Shown here piece by piece: positions 33,679 to 43,623 of a DNA stretch of 64,000 nucleotides. Position 1 is the stretch's first letter, and each line of letters starts with the position of its first letter. The DNA lies in contig CM070604.1 in assembly GCA_036346395.1 (NCBI GenBank), positions 7,115,904 through 7,179,903 of the forward strand. The letters run 5' to 3'. Made by a program: the position numbers and the translations under genes. The notes under the pieces are model-generated. The model was not told the origin of the DNA, did not search any database, and saw nothing but the letters and a program-made list of their open reading frames with translations. Source of the DNA: Hsuehochloa calcarea (taxonomy: Eukaryota; Streptophyta; Magnoliopsida; Poales; Poaceae).

Positions 33679-34498
33679 ATGTCTACAGGAAGTGTTCAAA
33701 ACTCCGGTTTCGTTTCCTCGACCTCCAGTTTGCTTTCAACACCATCCTTCATCCACCTCATCAATCTGAAACTCACACGCGATAATTATTTGATGTGGAA
33801 GGCTCAGATTATGCCCTATCTAAGAGGCCAACAACTTCTGGGTATATTGATGGCTCCAATCCATGCCCTGACAAGCTTGTCACACGCACGACAGAGTCTG
33901 GCGCAAGTTAGGAGCCCAATCCGGCATATGTCGCTTGGCTACAACATGATCACCAAGCGTTGAGTGCCCTTCTCTCCTCCCTATCTGAAGAAGTGCTCTC
34001 TCAAGTGTTGTTCTTGACCACTTCTGCAGAGGTCTGGACGACGCTTGAACAGATGCTATCATCCCACTCTAGGGCGAGAGCGATGAATGTTCGCATGCAG
34101 CTGGCGAATCTAAAGAAGAATGGCCAGTCGATGACAGAGTACTTCAACAAAGGGAAGAGCCTTGTCGATACCCAAGCATCCATAGGACAACCACTTCGAG
34201 ATGAAGAAGTAATCTCATATGTCCTTTGTGGTCTCGGTGAAGAGTATGACTCCTTGGTAACTTCGGTCACAACACGCATTGATGTTGTGTCTCTTAGTGA
34301 TCTATATGCACATCTTCTTGCTTTTGAGTTGCGGTTGGACCAGCGCAATCCAAATCTGCAGATTGATGGTGCCTCGGCTAACTTTGTCTCCAAGAACGGC
34401 CGAGGAGGAGGCAAGCCTTCCTACCGTGGCAAGAACAATGGTGGCTACACCAACAAGGGGTCATTCAACAACAATTCATATCCACAGACATGCAATTA
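33679..34498 (+). pseudogene. Ty1/copia gag (UBN2-type)
   Basis: Starting at the ATG 33679, the gag reads in two frames. The first gives LTRDNYLMWKAQIMPYLRG, the classic plant copia gag entry. After a break near 33870-33960 it continues LWTTLEQMLSSHSRARAMN-like and MTEYFNKGKSLVDTQ sequence, then ISYVLCGLGEEYDSLVTSV, then a Gly/Asn-rich tail. TAA lies at 34497-34499 before the zinc knuckle. Gag packages element RNA in virus-like particles; this one is broken. Confidence 0.85.
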
Positions 34499-34499
34499 A

Positions 34500-36818
34500 G
34501 GAGGAGGAAATCCTCATCCAATTTGCCAAGTCTACAGGAAGCATGGGCACATGGCACTCAAGCGCTATCATAGGTATGATCATTCATATCAGGCTGAGGA
34601 GAAGCATGTAGCTGCACTAACCACAACGCCATCATATGGAGTTGACACAAACTGGTACAACGACACCAGAGCTACAGATCACCATCACCAGTGATCTAGA
34701 TCGTCTCACCACGCATGAGCGCTACAATGGCAACGAAAATGTTCATGCAACTGACGGTGAAGGTATGCCTATTTCGTATGTTGGCCAATCTCGTATTCAC
34801 ACTCCTTTAAAAACCTTGAAGCTAAAAAATGTGTGTCGTGTTCCTCAAGTGGATAAACACCTTATGTATGTTCATCGTTTAGCCCAAGACAATGATATCT
34901 TCTTTGAATTTCATCCTCATCATTTCTTTGTAAAGGATCAAGCTTTGAGGAGCCTCCTTCTGACGGCAGATGTGAGAATGGTCTTTATCCAATTGCTCCA
35001 AATAATATCGTTCAGACCAAGAAGGTGTTGCTTGCTGCTACCAAACCCACAATGGAGCAATGGCACGGGCGACTTGGTCATCCTTCAGTTGATGTTCTTC
35101 GTCAAGTTCTAGAATTCAATAAATTGTCTTTCTCTCAAAATAAGACAACTTCATCGGTTTGTGATGCATGTCCGATCCCCAAGAGTCATCAATTACCATT
35201 TTCTAGTTCATCAAATAAGTGTTTCTTTCCTGTAGAGCTTGTGCACTCCGATGCCTAGGGGTCGGCTACAAAAATTGTTCATGGTCATCAATATTTATGT
35301 CAGTTTTGTTGATTCTTACAGTCGATATAGTTGGGTTTATCTTCTGAGATAAAAATCTAATGTTGCTTCGACCTTTCTTCAGTTGCAGTCTTAAGTGTAG
35401 CAAACCGATTGTGGGGTATACAAAAAACTTCATACCTTCTTCAATCAAATAGGAATTCGTCATCGTCTAGCATGCCCACACACACATCTATACCTGATCC
35501 TATTGATGATTCTCTATCTATTGAACTCGCAAGTGTGAAGGACCAGCCACAACCGTCAGGAATGCGTACAAGGCTCCAAAACTTGTTATGTCTATCGATG
35601 TCTCCCGAGGATGGACACTATGATGAGATGACGTGAAAAATGCCTTTCTGCATGGAGAATTACAAGAAGAAGTATATATGTGACAACCGCCTGGGTGTGA
35701 AAATTCAGAGTTTCCTCAGCATATATGCAAGTTGCACAAAGCAATTTACAGTCTGAAGCAAGCGCCAAGGGCTTGGTACTCAAAACTGAGCACAAAGTTA
35801 CAAGAATTGGGACTTGTATCGTCCAAATCAGATATCTCATTGTTCATTTTGAATCATCAAGGAACAACAATGTTTGTTCTTATTTATGTCGATGATCTGA
35901 TTATAGCAAGTTTTTTATAGGTCCTCTGCATTACTTTCTTAGCATTGAAGTAATTAGCAGCAGAAGGGAATTCATTTGTCACAGGCAAAGTACATCACTG
36001 AGATTCTACAACGAGCTAATATGACTTCAAAGAAATTGTCCAAAGAAGTTGTCAACACCCATGTCTACTACATGTAGACCCGTGTCAACACCCATGTCAA
36101 CTTCAAAGAAATTATCCAAAGAAGTTGGAACTATGTTGTCAGCATCTGAGGCAACGGAATACAAAAGCGTGGTAGGTGCTTTACAATACTTAACAATCAC
36201 TCGTCCTGATATTTCATTTCCGGTGAATAAAGTATGTCAGTATTTACATACTCCAATAGATAGCCACTGGACAACAGTAAAACGCATCTTGCGTTGTCTG
36301 AAGTTTTCCGAGAAGATGGGTCTTGGTGTTCAGAGGTCTTATTTCTCTTGTTCTTAGCGCCTTCACGATGCCGATTGGGCTGGTTATGTGGATGATCGAC
36401 GTTCTACAGGAGGCTTTGCCATTTTCTTTGGATCCAACTTGATATCATGGAGTTCAAGGAAGTAGGCCACTGTTTCTAGATCCAACACGGAGTCTGAATA
36501 CAAAGCATTAGTAAATGCGGTGGTAGAATTAGTTTGGATTCAGTCGCTTCTCTCTGAACTTGGTATATACCAGTCTCGTCCTCCTGTTTTGTGGTGCGAC
36601 AACTTAGGTCTACCTATTTGTCAGCTAATCCAGTGTTTTATGCTAGAACTAAACACATCGAGGTTGATTTTCATTTTGTTAGAGAGAAAGTTGCTCAGCA
36701 TGTGTTGGAAATTCAGTTTGTTTCCACACATTACCAGCTTGAAGATGTGCTCACGAAGCCGCTTTCAGAAAGACAATTCAGATTACTTAAATATAATCTT
36801 AACGTATGGCCAAGTTAA
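34500..36818 (+). pseudogene. Ty1/copia pol remains (pre-integrase, RT, RNase H; most integrase lost)
   Basis: The pre-integrase is LKNVCRVPQVDKHLMYVHRL (about 34830) and WHGRLGHPSVDVLRQVL (35060). An integrase start lies near 35240 but its core is deleted. RT fragments are LHKAIYSLKQAPRAWYSKL (about 35730) and LIYVDDLIIA (about 35880). RNase H fragments are VGALQYLTITRPDISF (about 36170), DADWAG (36368) and RTKHIEVDFHFVREKV (about 36640). Stops and frame changes are frequent. Confidence 0.85.
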
Positions 36819-36819
36819 G

Positions 36820-38180
36820 ACAAGACTCCCAACAAGATGGCGAGAAGCGAAGCCTGATCGTAAAGAGGCTCGCCATCGAGGGTTTGAGGTGAACATTGAG
36901 CTCCATAGAGTCTCAACAGACGCCGATCGCTGAGGGAGGCGCGATCAAGAAGATCCGAATATACTTCTCTTGGGACATAAAGAAACCATCCGAGTGGAAG
37001 TAACCTCAATCCCAAGGAAGTAACGAAGAGGACCAAGATCCGACATAAGGAATCGCCACTAAGACAAGCCTTGACAAAGGCAATGTACTCGAGTCATCTC
37101 CTGAATGATCATATCATCAACATACGTAAGAAGAAGAGTCCGACCACGATTAAGGAGAAGAAAGGTCAAAGACAGAGACTCCACAGAGGAAGTCGAAGGA
37201 GAGACAGACGGGTAGAAGGGACGACTCGCCGAAAGTCACATCCCGAGAAATCCAGATCCGTCGATCAACAGGATCCCAAAGACCGATAGCCCTTGTGCTC
37301 TAAGACTGCACTTCGTAAAGACACACTCAATGGATCGAGCAATACTTGGTACGCTCGAGGGGCGAGGAGAACTTAGCAAACGCAACAAACATTTAAGGGT
37401 AGAGTAGTCGAAGAAGACCACAGAGACGCTCAATAGGGATTGCGCCAAGAGCGTAAGGTCGGATGTTGACGAGATAGGTGGCGTGAAAATGTACTCCGCC
37501 AAAAGTGAGGTGGAATAGAGGCGGCAATCATTAGTGCACGAGCCGACTCAAGGAGGTGACGATGCTTGCGCCAAGAACACCGCTTTGAGCATGAGCACCG
37601 TGACAAGAGAATCGAAGGAGAGTGCCTCGCCAAAGAAGGAAATCGCGCAGTGATGAGAGAGGTATGTCACTACGAAGTCATGAAATATATCCAAGTGTGG
37701 CGAGAGAAATCATCTATAAATATGATATAATATCGATGACCCTTTCAAACGGCGAGCCGGACTCAAACATCCGAATGAACAAGATCAAATGGATGCCGAG
37801 ACACCGACTCACTATGAGGATAAGGAAGTCAAGTCGCTTGCCTAACTTACACTCGACAATGGAGAGACACGCTCCCGAGATGCAGACCCAGTAAGACCAC
37901 GATTTAACTAAAGACGACAGACGAGAGCCACACATGGGCCAAGACGGTGATGCCACTGTTGGAAAGAGCCAGAGATCTGAGTGGCAGAGGCGGAGAGACG
38001 GCGGCGACGGTGGCAATGGAAGGAAGGTGAAGCTACCAAGCTCCCAGAGACGCTGCGAGTCAAGGCGCCGAGGGCCGAACCAACCGTAGCTCCTGTGTGG
38101 CGGTCCCGAACACAACAAGAGTCGAGTCGAGAATGATCCGATAACTAAGGTCAGAATCATCCAAAGCAGAAGAAGTCGCA
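36820..38180 (-). pseudogene. Antisense Ty1/copia integrase fragment
   Basis: On the minus strand, about 37850-37750 resembles the link between pre-integrase and integrase (a CKLGKQ-like word, then FDLVHSDV). 37580-37490 reads KHRHLLESARALMIAASIPP followed by HFW, a well-known copia integrase block, and 37400-37240 continues with DYSTL and ECVF words. It lies inside the plus-strand copia between RNase H and the 3' LTR, so it is a separate insertion or an inversion. The frames are broken throughout. Confidence 0.7.
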
Positions 38181-38316
38181 TGGTTAGGCGAGGAACATGA
38201 GCAATGTAAGGAACATGAAAAGATGAGTTGCTAAGAGGTCCTCGACTGCAGACAGAAGAGAGGTACCATCAGCAGAAGAACACCGATGGTGAGAATCAAG
38301 AGGTGTAACAAAAGAT

Positions 38317-38478
38317 TAAGTATCTGAACATTTACAACTGCATAGCTACTGTAAATCTTATCTCTAACCAAGTAGTTATTGCTATTTGGATTACAGTTGT
38401 ATCCCATGTAATCTCCCTGATATAATCTCTGTTTTGGTTGTTTTTGGTATCCTATAACAGATCCAGCATCCTCCTTCA
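38317..38478 (+). repeat. 3' LTR (partial) of the copia element
   Basis: This matches 33405-33555 at most positions (ATCTGAACATTTACAACTG, GTATCCCATGTAATCTCCCTG). The last third of the LTR is missing or unrecognisable. Confidence 0.7.
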
Positions 38479-39059
38479 AATTTATGTCTTGTTTGCAGCA
38501 ACTAAGTAGTTCTCCTTAAAAGGGGTGATAGAGAGAAAATAAACCGCTTTTTGTCAACAGGCCTAAAAAAATTGTATGCAAATTTATTGTACAGTATATA
38601 TATTTAGTATAATACATAAGTTATACAATAAATTATACTATGTGTTATTCTCAACAATCAATAGTCAACAGCCTACCAACACAAACTATATTTTGTGATG
38701 TCGATTGTGCTAGAAATATATAATTTATTCTCTTTTAACTTTTATTATGTCATTTAAACTTTTACGTTGAAATATGTCGTTTAACTTCGTATCTTTATGC
38801 ACACACAAATGCGCTTTCAATAGAAATTTTGTAAGATTGCGAATTTATTTTTTAAATCCGTCTTTTTAAACATGTGCTAAGGATATGCACTCATGTGTGG
38901 TGTGTGTATGTATGTCCTTATAATTATTTTAAAAAAAAAGTTGACATCTCTGTCGTCGAAATTTTAGCTCCGCCACTGCATGACACCGCATCAACAAAGG
39001 CCTGCCGGAGCAGGTCACCGTCTCAACCATTCATAGCATCAATCGTGTTGACACATTGC
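38479..39059. other. AT-rich spacer
   Basis: No gene is recognised; low-complexity AT stretches. Confidence 0.4.
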
Positions 39060-39722
39060 GCTTCATCGAAGAAGAATGCTTAAGAAATTGTGCGTGTGAC
39101 CAGATCATTGACCTGTGCGGGCTTCGGGAGGAGGTAAGCCAGCGGGTGCACGCCATCAACGACAAGTTCGCCGACCGCGGTGGGGAGGCAGAGGGTCCTG
39201 AGGGGAAAAAGGACGCGTCAAGCGCGCCGTGGCCAGCGGTTCGTCCCTCCAGCCTGTGTAGTTCCCCGGCTCTGGTGAAGTTCTACGGCAATTACAATCA
39301 TAATTAGGTACTTAGTTTACGACTTGTCTAGATTTTAAAAACTATGGCTCCGCCACTAACCGTCCTCCCGCTCTTCGACCCGCCGAGGCACGATAGTGCC
39401 GAGACCGTCCGCCGCGCGCTCAACCTCGGCGTCAACGTCAAGATGACGATCACCGCATGAAGAACTACACCATCTACGCCGTGTCCATCACCATCCGCGT
39501 GGTGCTGGGCTTCCTCCTCCTGGCCCTCATCTGGCGGTTCGACTTCGCGCCATTCATGGTGCTCATCATCGCCATCCTCAACGACGGCACCATCATGACC
39601 ATCTCCAAGGACCGCGTCAATCCGTCCCCTCGTGCCCGACGCTTAGCACCTCCAGGAGATCTTCGCCACCGGCATCGTCCTCGGCACCTACCTCGCCCTT
39701 GCCACCATCCTCTTCTTCTGGG

Positions 39723-40872
39723 TAGGGGTGAAAACGGATCGGATACGGACGGATAATAACTCTGCTATATTTGTTTTCATTTTTTTTTCCCGGATCCGGA
39801 TACGAATACAGATACCCCATATACGAATAATATCGAATACGAATACGGAGTGAATACGGATTGAAACGAATACGATCGCATATATTTTTCGGAACATGAA
39901 AACCCCTTAAATTGTATGCTAGAAATTAACGAAAACATATAACTAGTTTATTTGATGCAAACATTCATGAATTGTTCATAATTTCAGCAACCACACATAA
40001 CATTGGCATTAGCAAGTTGCATTAACTAGTTTATCATAAACATAACACTTAGTTTACCATATTTAGCTTATAAGTCACAACTCACAAAGTCACAAGTCAT
40101 CACACATTCACACTTAGTTCATCACATACATAAAACTTAGTTCACACTAACATTGATCAGGCTAGATGGTTAATCTATACACAAATGATTGTAACATCCC
40201 AAAGTATGTTACCAAAAATAATATGAATAAAGTTATTATTTTATTGGATTTTCTGATATTTAAAAGAGTTTTCTTGGCTAAAAGAAAAAATAATAAAATA
40301 AAGTCAATTATTTAATTTCCTAGTTTTCAATGTCAAAAAAATTTATTGAGATTTCTAGGATTTTGTTGTATTTAAAGTGAAAATAAAAAAAATTCTTGAA
40401 TTTTCTGGATTTTCAAAAAGGTTGTTCATATTTTTCAAAATTTTAAAACAAATTATGTGCAAAAATAAAAATCAACTTTAACTTGGAATTAATTTTATTA
40501 AGTACAAAATAATTCAAGAAATTTTGTATTTTTCTAGAATTTTTTAACTCTATTTGCTATTTTCTAAAAGGCTATTTGATTTGTTGCATTTTCTGAAATT
40601 CGAAATCAATTAAAATATCATTTTTCTCTTTTTGGGCTGAAATCCTCTTCTATTAGGCCGAAATCCGGATATCTGGACTTGGTCTTATCCGGATAATCAT
40701 ATTAGTATCCGCCGGATAGCATGCCTACCGTATTCGTTTCCGTTTCTGACAAAAAAAAAATCCGAATCTATTTCCGATCCGAAAATTATCCGAGAAAAAT
40801 CCGATCCGAGACAATCCGAATCTGTTTTCGTCCGGATCGGTCAAAAAACTATACGATCCGTTTTCATCCCTA
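39723..40872. mobile_element. hAT-like element, 1150 bp, with 8-bp target duplication
   Basis: The ends TAGGGGTGAAAACGGATCGG and ...GATCCGTTTTCATCCCTA are inverted repeats. The 8-bp duplication CTTCTGGG is perfect (39715-39722 and 40873-40880). The interior carries many GGAT/ATCC words near both ends (CGGATACGGA..., TCCGGAT...) and a very AT-rich middle (40190-40620) beginning TGTAACATCCCAAAG, perhaps a nested retroelement fragment. No transposase frame. It splits the VLFFWV-like membrane segment of the H+-ATPase remnant. Confidence 0.93.
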
Positions 40873-41309
40873 CTTCTGGGTCGTACACGACACCGACTTC
40901 TTCACGGTGATCATTACCTCGCCGTCCCGCGCGTCTTGCCGACACATACTCATCCTGACGCCTTCTTAATCGTCATTGCTCGCATGGTATGCAGAGGACG
41001 TTTGGTGTGCACCCGATCGGTGGCAGCACGGAGGAGCTCATGGCGGCGGTGTACCTCCATGTCAGCATCATCGGCCAGGTGCTCATCTTCGTGACGTGAG
41101 CGCGGAGCTGGTTCTTCGTCGAGCTCCGGGGCTCCTGCTCGTCGGCGCGTTCCTCGCCGCCCAGCTGGTAACTTGATTGCACCGTCCGGTGTGCTGTCCG
41201 TGCATGCATCAATGCATCCATGGTTGACGGTGCGTACATAACGTACGTGCGCAGGTCGCGACGCTGATCGCGGTGTACGCGGAATGGCCGTTCGCGGAGA
41301 AGAAGGGCA

Positions 41310-42253
41310 TGTAGGAATTAATACAGGTTGGATCCAGTTTTTATTTCTAATTAATTCCTGGGTAATCTCAAAGGCCCATGTGCACGTGCTAAAAAATTGA
41401 TTAGTCCCACATAGAGAGTTGAAGGGGAGTTACACCACTTTATAAGGTGGAATGTGGTAGTCCCCCTTGTGGAATTGGAGAAATCCAACACACACACGCG
41501 CTCGCTCGCTTGTGCGTGTGCGTGTTGGGTGCTTTTTTATCTATTTGAAAATCTAAACGCACCGACTCGAAGTAATGGCTTTAACGAACAGCTGGCAGTA
41601 ACAGTTCAGTTACCAGTGAGTTATGGCTGCGGTTTGCATTACTTGATGGTAACTGTTTCATCTGGTCTCTGCCTCTTCGTTTTTGGTTTTTGGTTTTTGG
41701 CTATTACAAGAACAGAGAATTGTTCGTGTTCAGTTGCCTCTCCAATTTACTCCACAAGAGACTAAGAAAGGATCCTCGAGTCTGTTGTTGTTGTGTCTGG
41801 CGATCTCCATCCCGCAAGGCACGTGTACGGTCGAACCAGGAGTGCAAGCCTCCGTAATAGCCAAAAATCAAAAACGAAGAGGCAGAGACCAGAGGTTGCC
41901 ATCAAGCATGCAAACCGCAGCCATAACTCACTGGTAACTGAACCGTTACTGTCAGCTATTCATTAATGACATTACTTCGAGTCGGTGCGTTTCGATTTTC
42001 GAATAGATAAAGAAAAATGCGCCCGCACCCGACGTGCACACGCACACGGCTCGACGAGCTTGCGAGCGCGCGTGTGTTGGTTTCTCCAATTCCACAAGGG
42101 GGGCTACCACGTTCCACCTTATAAAGTAGTGTAACTCCACTTCAACTCTTCATGTCGGACTAATCAATTTTTAACATGTGCATATGGACCTTTGAGATTC
42201 TCCAGGAATTAATTAGAAATAAAAACTAGACACAACTTGTATTAATTCCTACA
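41310..42253. mobile_element. 944-bp foldback element with LTR-like arms of about 400 bp in inverted orientation
   Basis: The left arm (41310 to about 41710) and right arm (about 41860 to 42253) are near-perfect reverse complements over roughly 400 bp, with a short divergent centre. Both arms start TGTAGGAATTAATACA in outward-to-inward sense, so the element has TG...CA ends. The flanks GGGCA and AGGCA (GGCAT shared) look like a 5-bp target duplication with one change. The host reading frame (…EKKG|IGWGWA…) resumes exactly after the right flank. Each arm carries a promoter-like segment (ACTTTATAAGGTGG). No protein is encoded. Confidence 0.85.
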
Positions 42254-42277
42254 AGGCATCGGGTGGGGGTGGGCGGC

Positions 42278-42804
42278 TAGGACTTGGGCCGTACTTTTTG
42301 GGGCCAGCCCGAAGCCCGGTTGGCACGGCACGTGGTGGGTCGGGTCGGCACGTCACGAATAGCGGGTCGGGCTGGGCCTGAAAATGCGGCCCGTTAGGCG
42401 GCACGACACGGCACGATCAGTTGAGCCGTGCTTGAGCCGGCACGGTACGAAATATGCCCAACCTTTCCGTTCTTACCCAATTCCTCCCTCAGTCTGGCCC
42501 AATCACTCCCCCACACCGCCCTAGCCCAACCAATCATTCCCTTCTGCCACCCGGCCTGGTTCACGGTGTCTTTGTCTTCCTGGACGGTTGAGGCGGTGGT
42601 TATCGTCTTCTCAGGCGTCTATAGTTACTTAAGGTTGGGCTTGAGCCGGCACGGCATGATCCCGGCACGGCGGGCTTTGGGCCGTGTCTGGGCCTGGCCA
42701 GAGAAGAGGCGGGCCGGCACGGCACGACATGGTGGAGGTGACCGGTCCGAGCGGGTACGGCACGAAGCGGCCCGAAGCACGGCACGACCCAATACCCACC
42801 TCTA
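42278..42804. mobile_element. hAT-like MITE rich in GGCACG/CGTGCC words
   Basis: It begins TAGGACTTGGGCC and ends AATACCCACCTCTA, with imperfect terminal inverted repeats. GGCGGC flanks both sides (42272-42277 and 42805-42810), and removing the element restores the WAAVIW frame of the H+-ATPase. The interior is built of GGGCC, CGGCACGGCACG and GCTTGAGCC words in both orientations, as in a common grass hAT MITE family. The duplicated flank appears as 6 bp rather than a clean 8. Confidence 0.75.
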
Positions 42805-43192
42805 GGCGGCCGTGATCTGGCTGTTCAGCGTGGTCACCTTCTTCCCGCTCGACGTTTTCAAGTTCACCATCCGCTACTTCCTCAGCGGCAAGGGGTGGAA
42901 CAACGTCTTCGACAGCAAGACGGCGTTCGCCAACAAGCTGGACTACTGGAAGAGCAAGCGGGAGGCGCAGTGGGCCATGGCGCAGCGCTCCCTGCACGGC
43001 CTGCAGCAGCCGGAGACCTCGGGCCTCTTCGACGACACCAAGGACTACCTCGAGCTCCCCGAGATCGCCGAGCAGGCCAAGCGCCGCGCAGAGATCGCAA
43101 GGCACACACATCTTACACATCTAAGCACATCTTACACTGGCCAATGGCCATGAGCATACTGATAATGTGCGTGCGTCTCCATTAGTTCGTGC

Positions 43193-43519
43193 TGTTATAC
43201 GAGAGGGCGGAGGAACGACGAAGTAAACAAGATCAATCGCAGAGAGACACGAGATTTAACGTGGAAAACCCTCCCAATGCGAGAGGGAAAAACCACGGGC
43301 GCCAGCCAGCAACAATCTTCACTATATCGGGGTGAGGTTACAACGCCGGGGATTTACAACTCTAATATCTTATCCCAAACGGCGACGGCTTACAGGGAAT
43401 ATATAGAGCAGGGAAACCCTAAGTCGACTAGGATCCATACCGCGGGGGGGACGGGCCTCCGCTACGCTTCGTCCAGAAACTGGCCTAATTGATATATAGA
43501 ATTTGATCACAAATCAACA
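43193..43519. mobile_element. Solo LTR, 327 bp, with 5-bp target duplication
   Basis: TGTTATACGAG ... CAAATCAACA has TG...CA ends and a perfect flanking duplication CGTGC (43188-43192 and 43520-43524). It sits in the last intron of the H+-ATPase remnant, just before the acceptor AG. It contains GAGATTTAACGTGGAAAACC, a phrase that I associate with plant retrotransposon LTRs. Confidence 0.85.
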
Positions 43520-43623
43520 CGTGCAGGCGAGGGGAGCTCCACACTCTCAAAGGGCACGTGGAGTCGGTGGTGAAGCTCAAGGGGCTGGACATCGACACCA
43601 TCCAACACAACTACACCGTCTGA

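Larger units (their letters stand above)
33397..38480 (+). mobile_element. Ty1/copia retrotransposon with an antisense copia fragment inside
   Basis: The 5' LTR is about 33397-33638, the primer-binding site 33639-33650, the gag-pol remains 33679-36818, an antisense copia fragment 36820-38180, and a 3' LTR about 38317-38478. The two LTRs share AGTATCTGAACATTTACAACTG and CTGTAAATCTTATCTCTAACCA. The 3' copy is shortened and loses similarity after GATCCAGCATCCTCC. Many stops and frameshifts occur, so the element is inactive. Confidence 0.82.
39060..43623 (+). pseudogene. Plasma-membrane H+-ATPase (P3A-type) pseudogene broken by four insertions
   Basis: Fragments of one P-type proton pump lie in order: DQIIDLCGLREEV at about 39097; LPLFDPPRHDSAETVRRALN from 39366; RMKNYTIYAVSITIRVVLGF and FDFAPFMVLIIAILNDGTI (39448-39600); a VYLHVSIIGQVLIFVT part (about 41050); VATLIAVYAEWPFAEKKG (41255-41309); VIWLFSVVTFFPLDVFKF and the long C-terminal region (42805-43105). 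A last exon at 43527-43623 ends HNYTV, like the 14-3-3-binding YTV end of functional pumps. Lesions are: a deletion fusing VNVKM to RMKNY (about 200 residues gone), extra sequence at about 39236-39358, a CGA-to-TGA type stop (41097), a frameshift near 41128, and insertions at 39723, 41311, 42278 and 43193. The N-terminal half, including the phosphorylated Asp region, is absent. Active pumps are about 950 aa and energise the plasma membrane; this copy cannot. Confidence 0.9.

Noticed and set aside
41310..42253. A microRNA gene from the 400-bp inverted repeat
   Set aside because: The arms are far longer than a miRNA precursor and have transposon ends and target duplication; siRNA production is possible but not shown.
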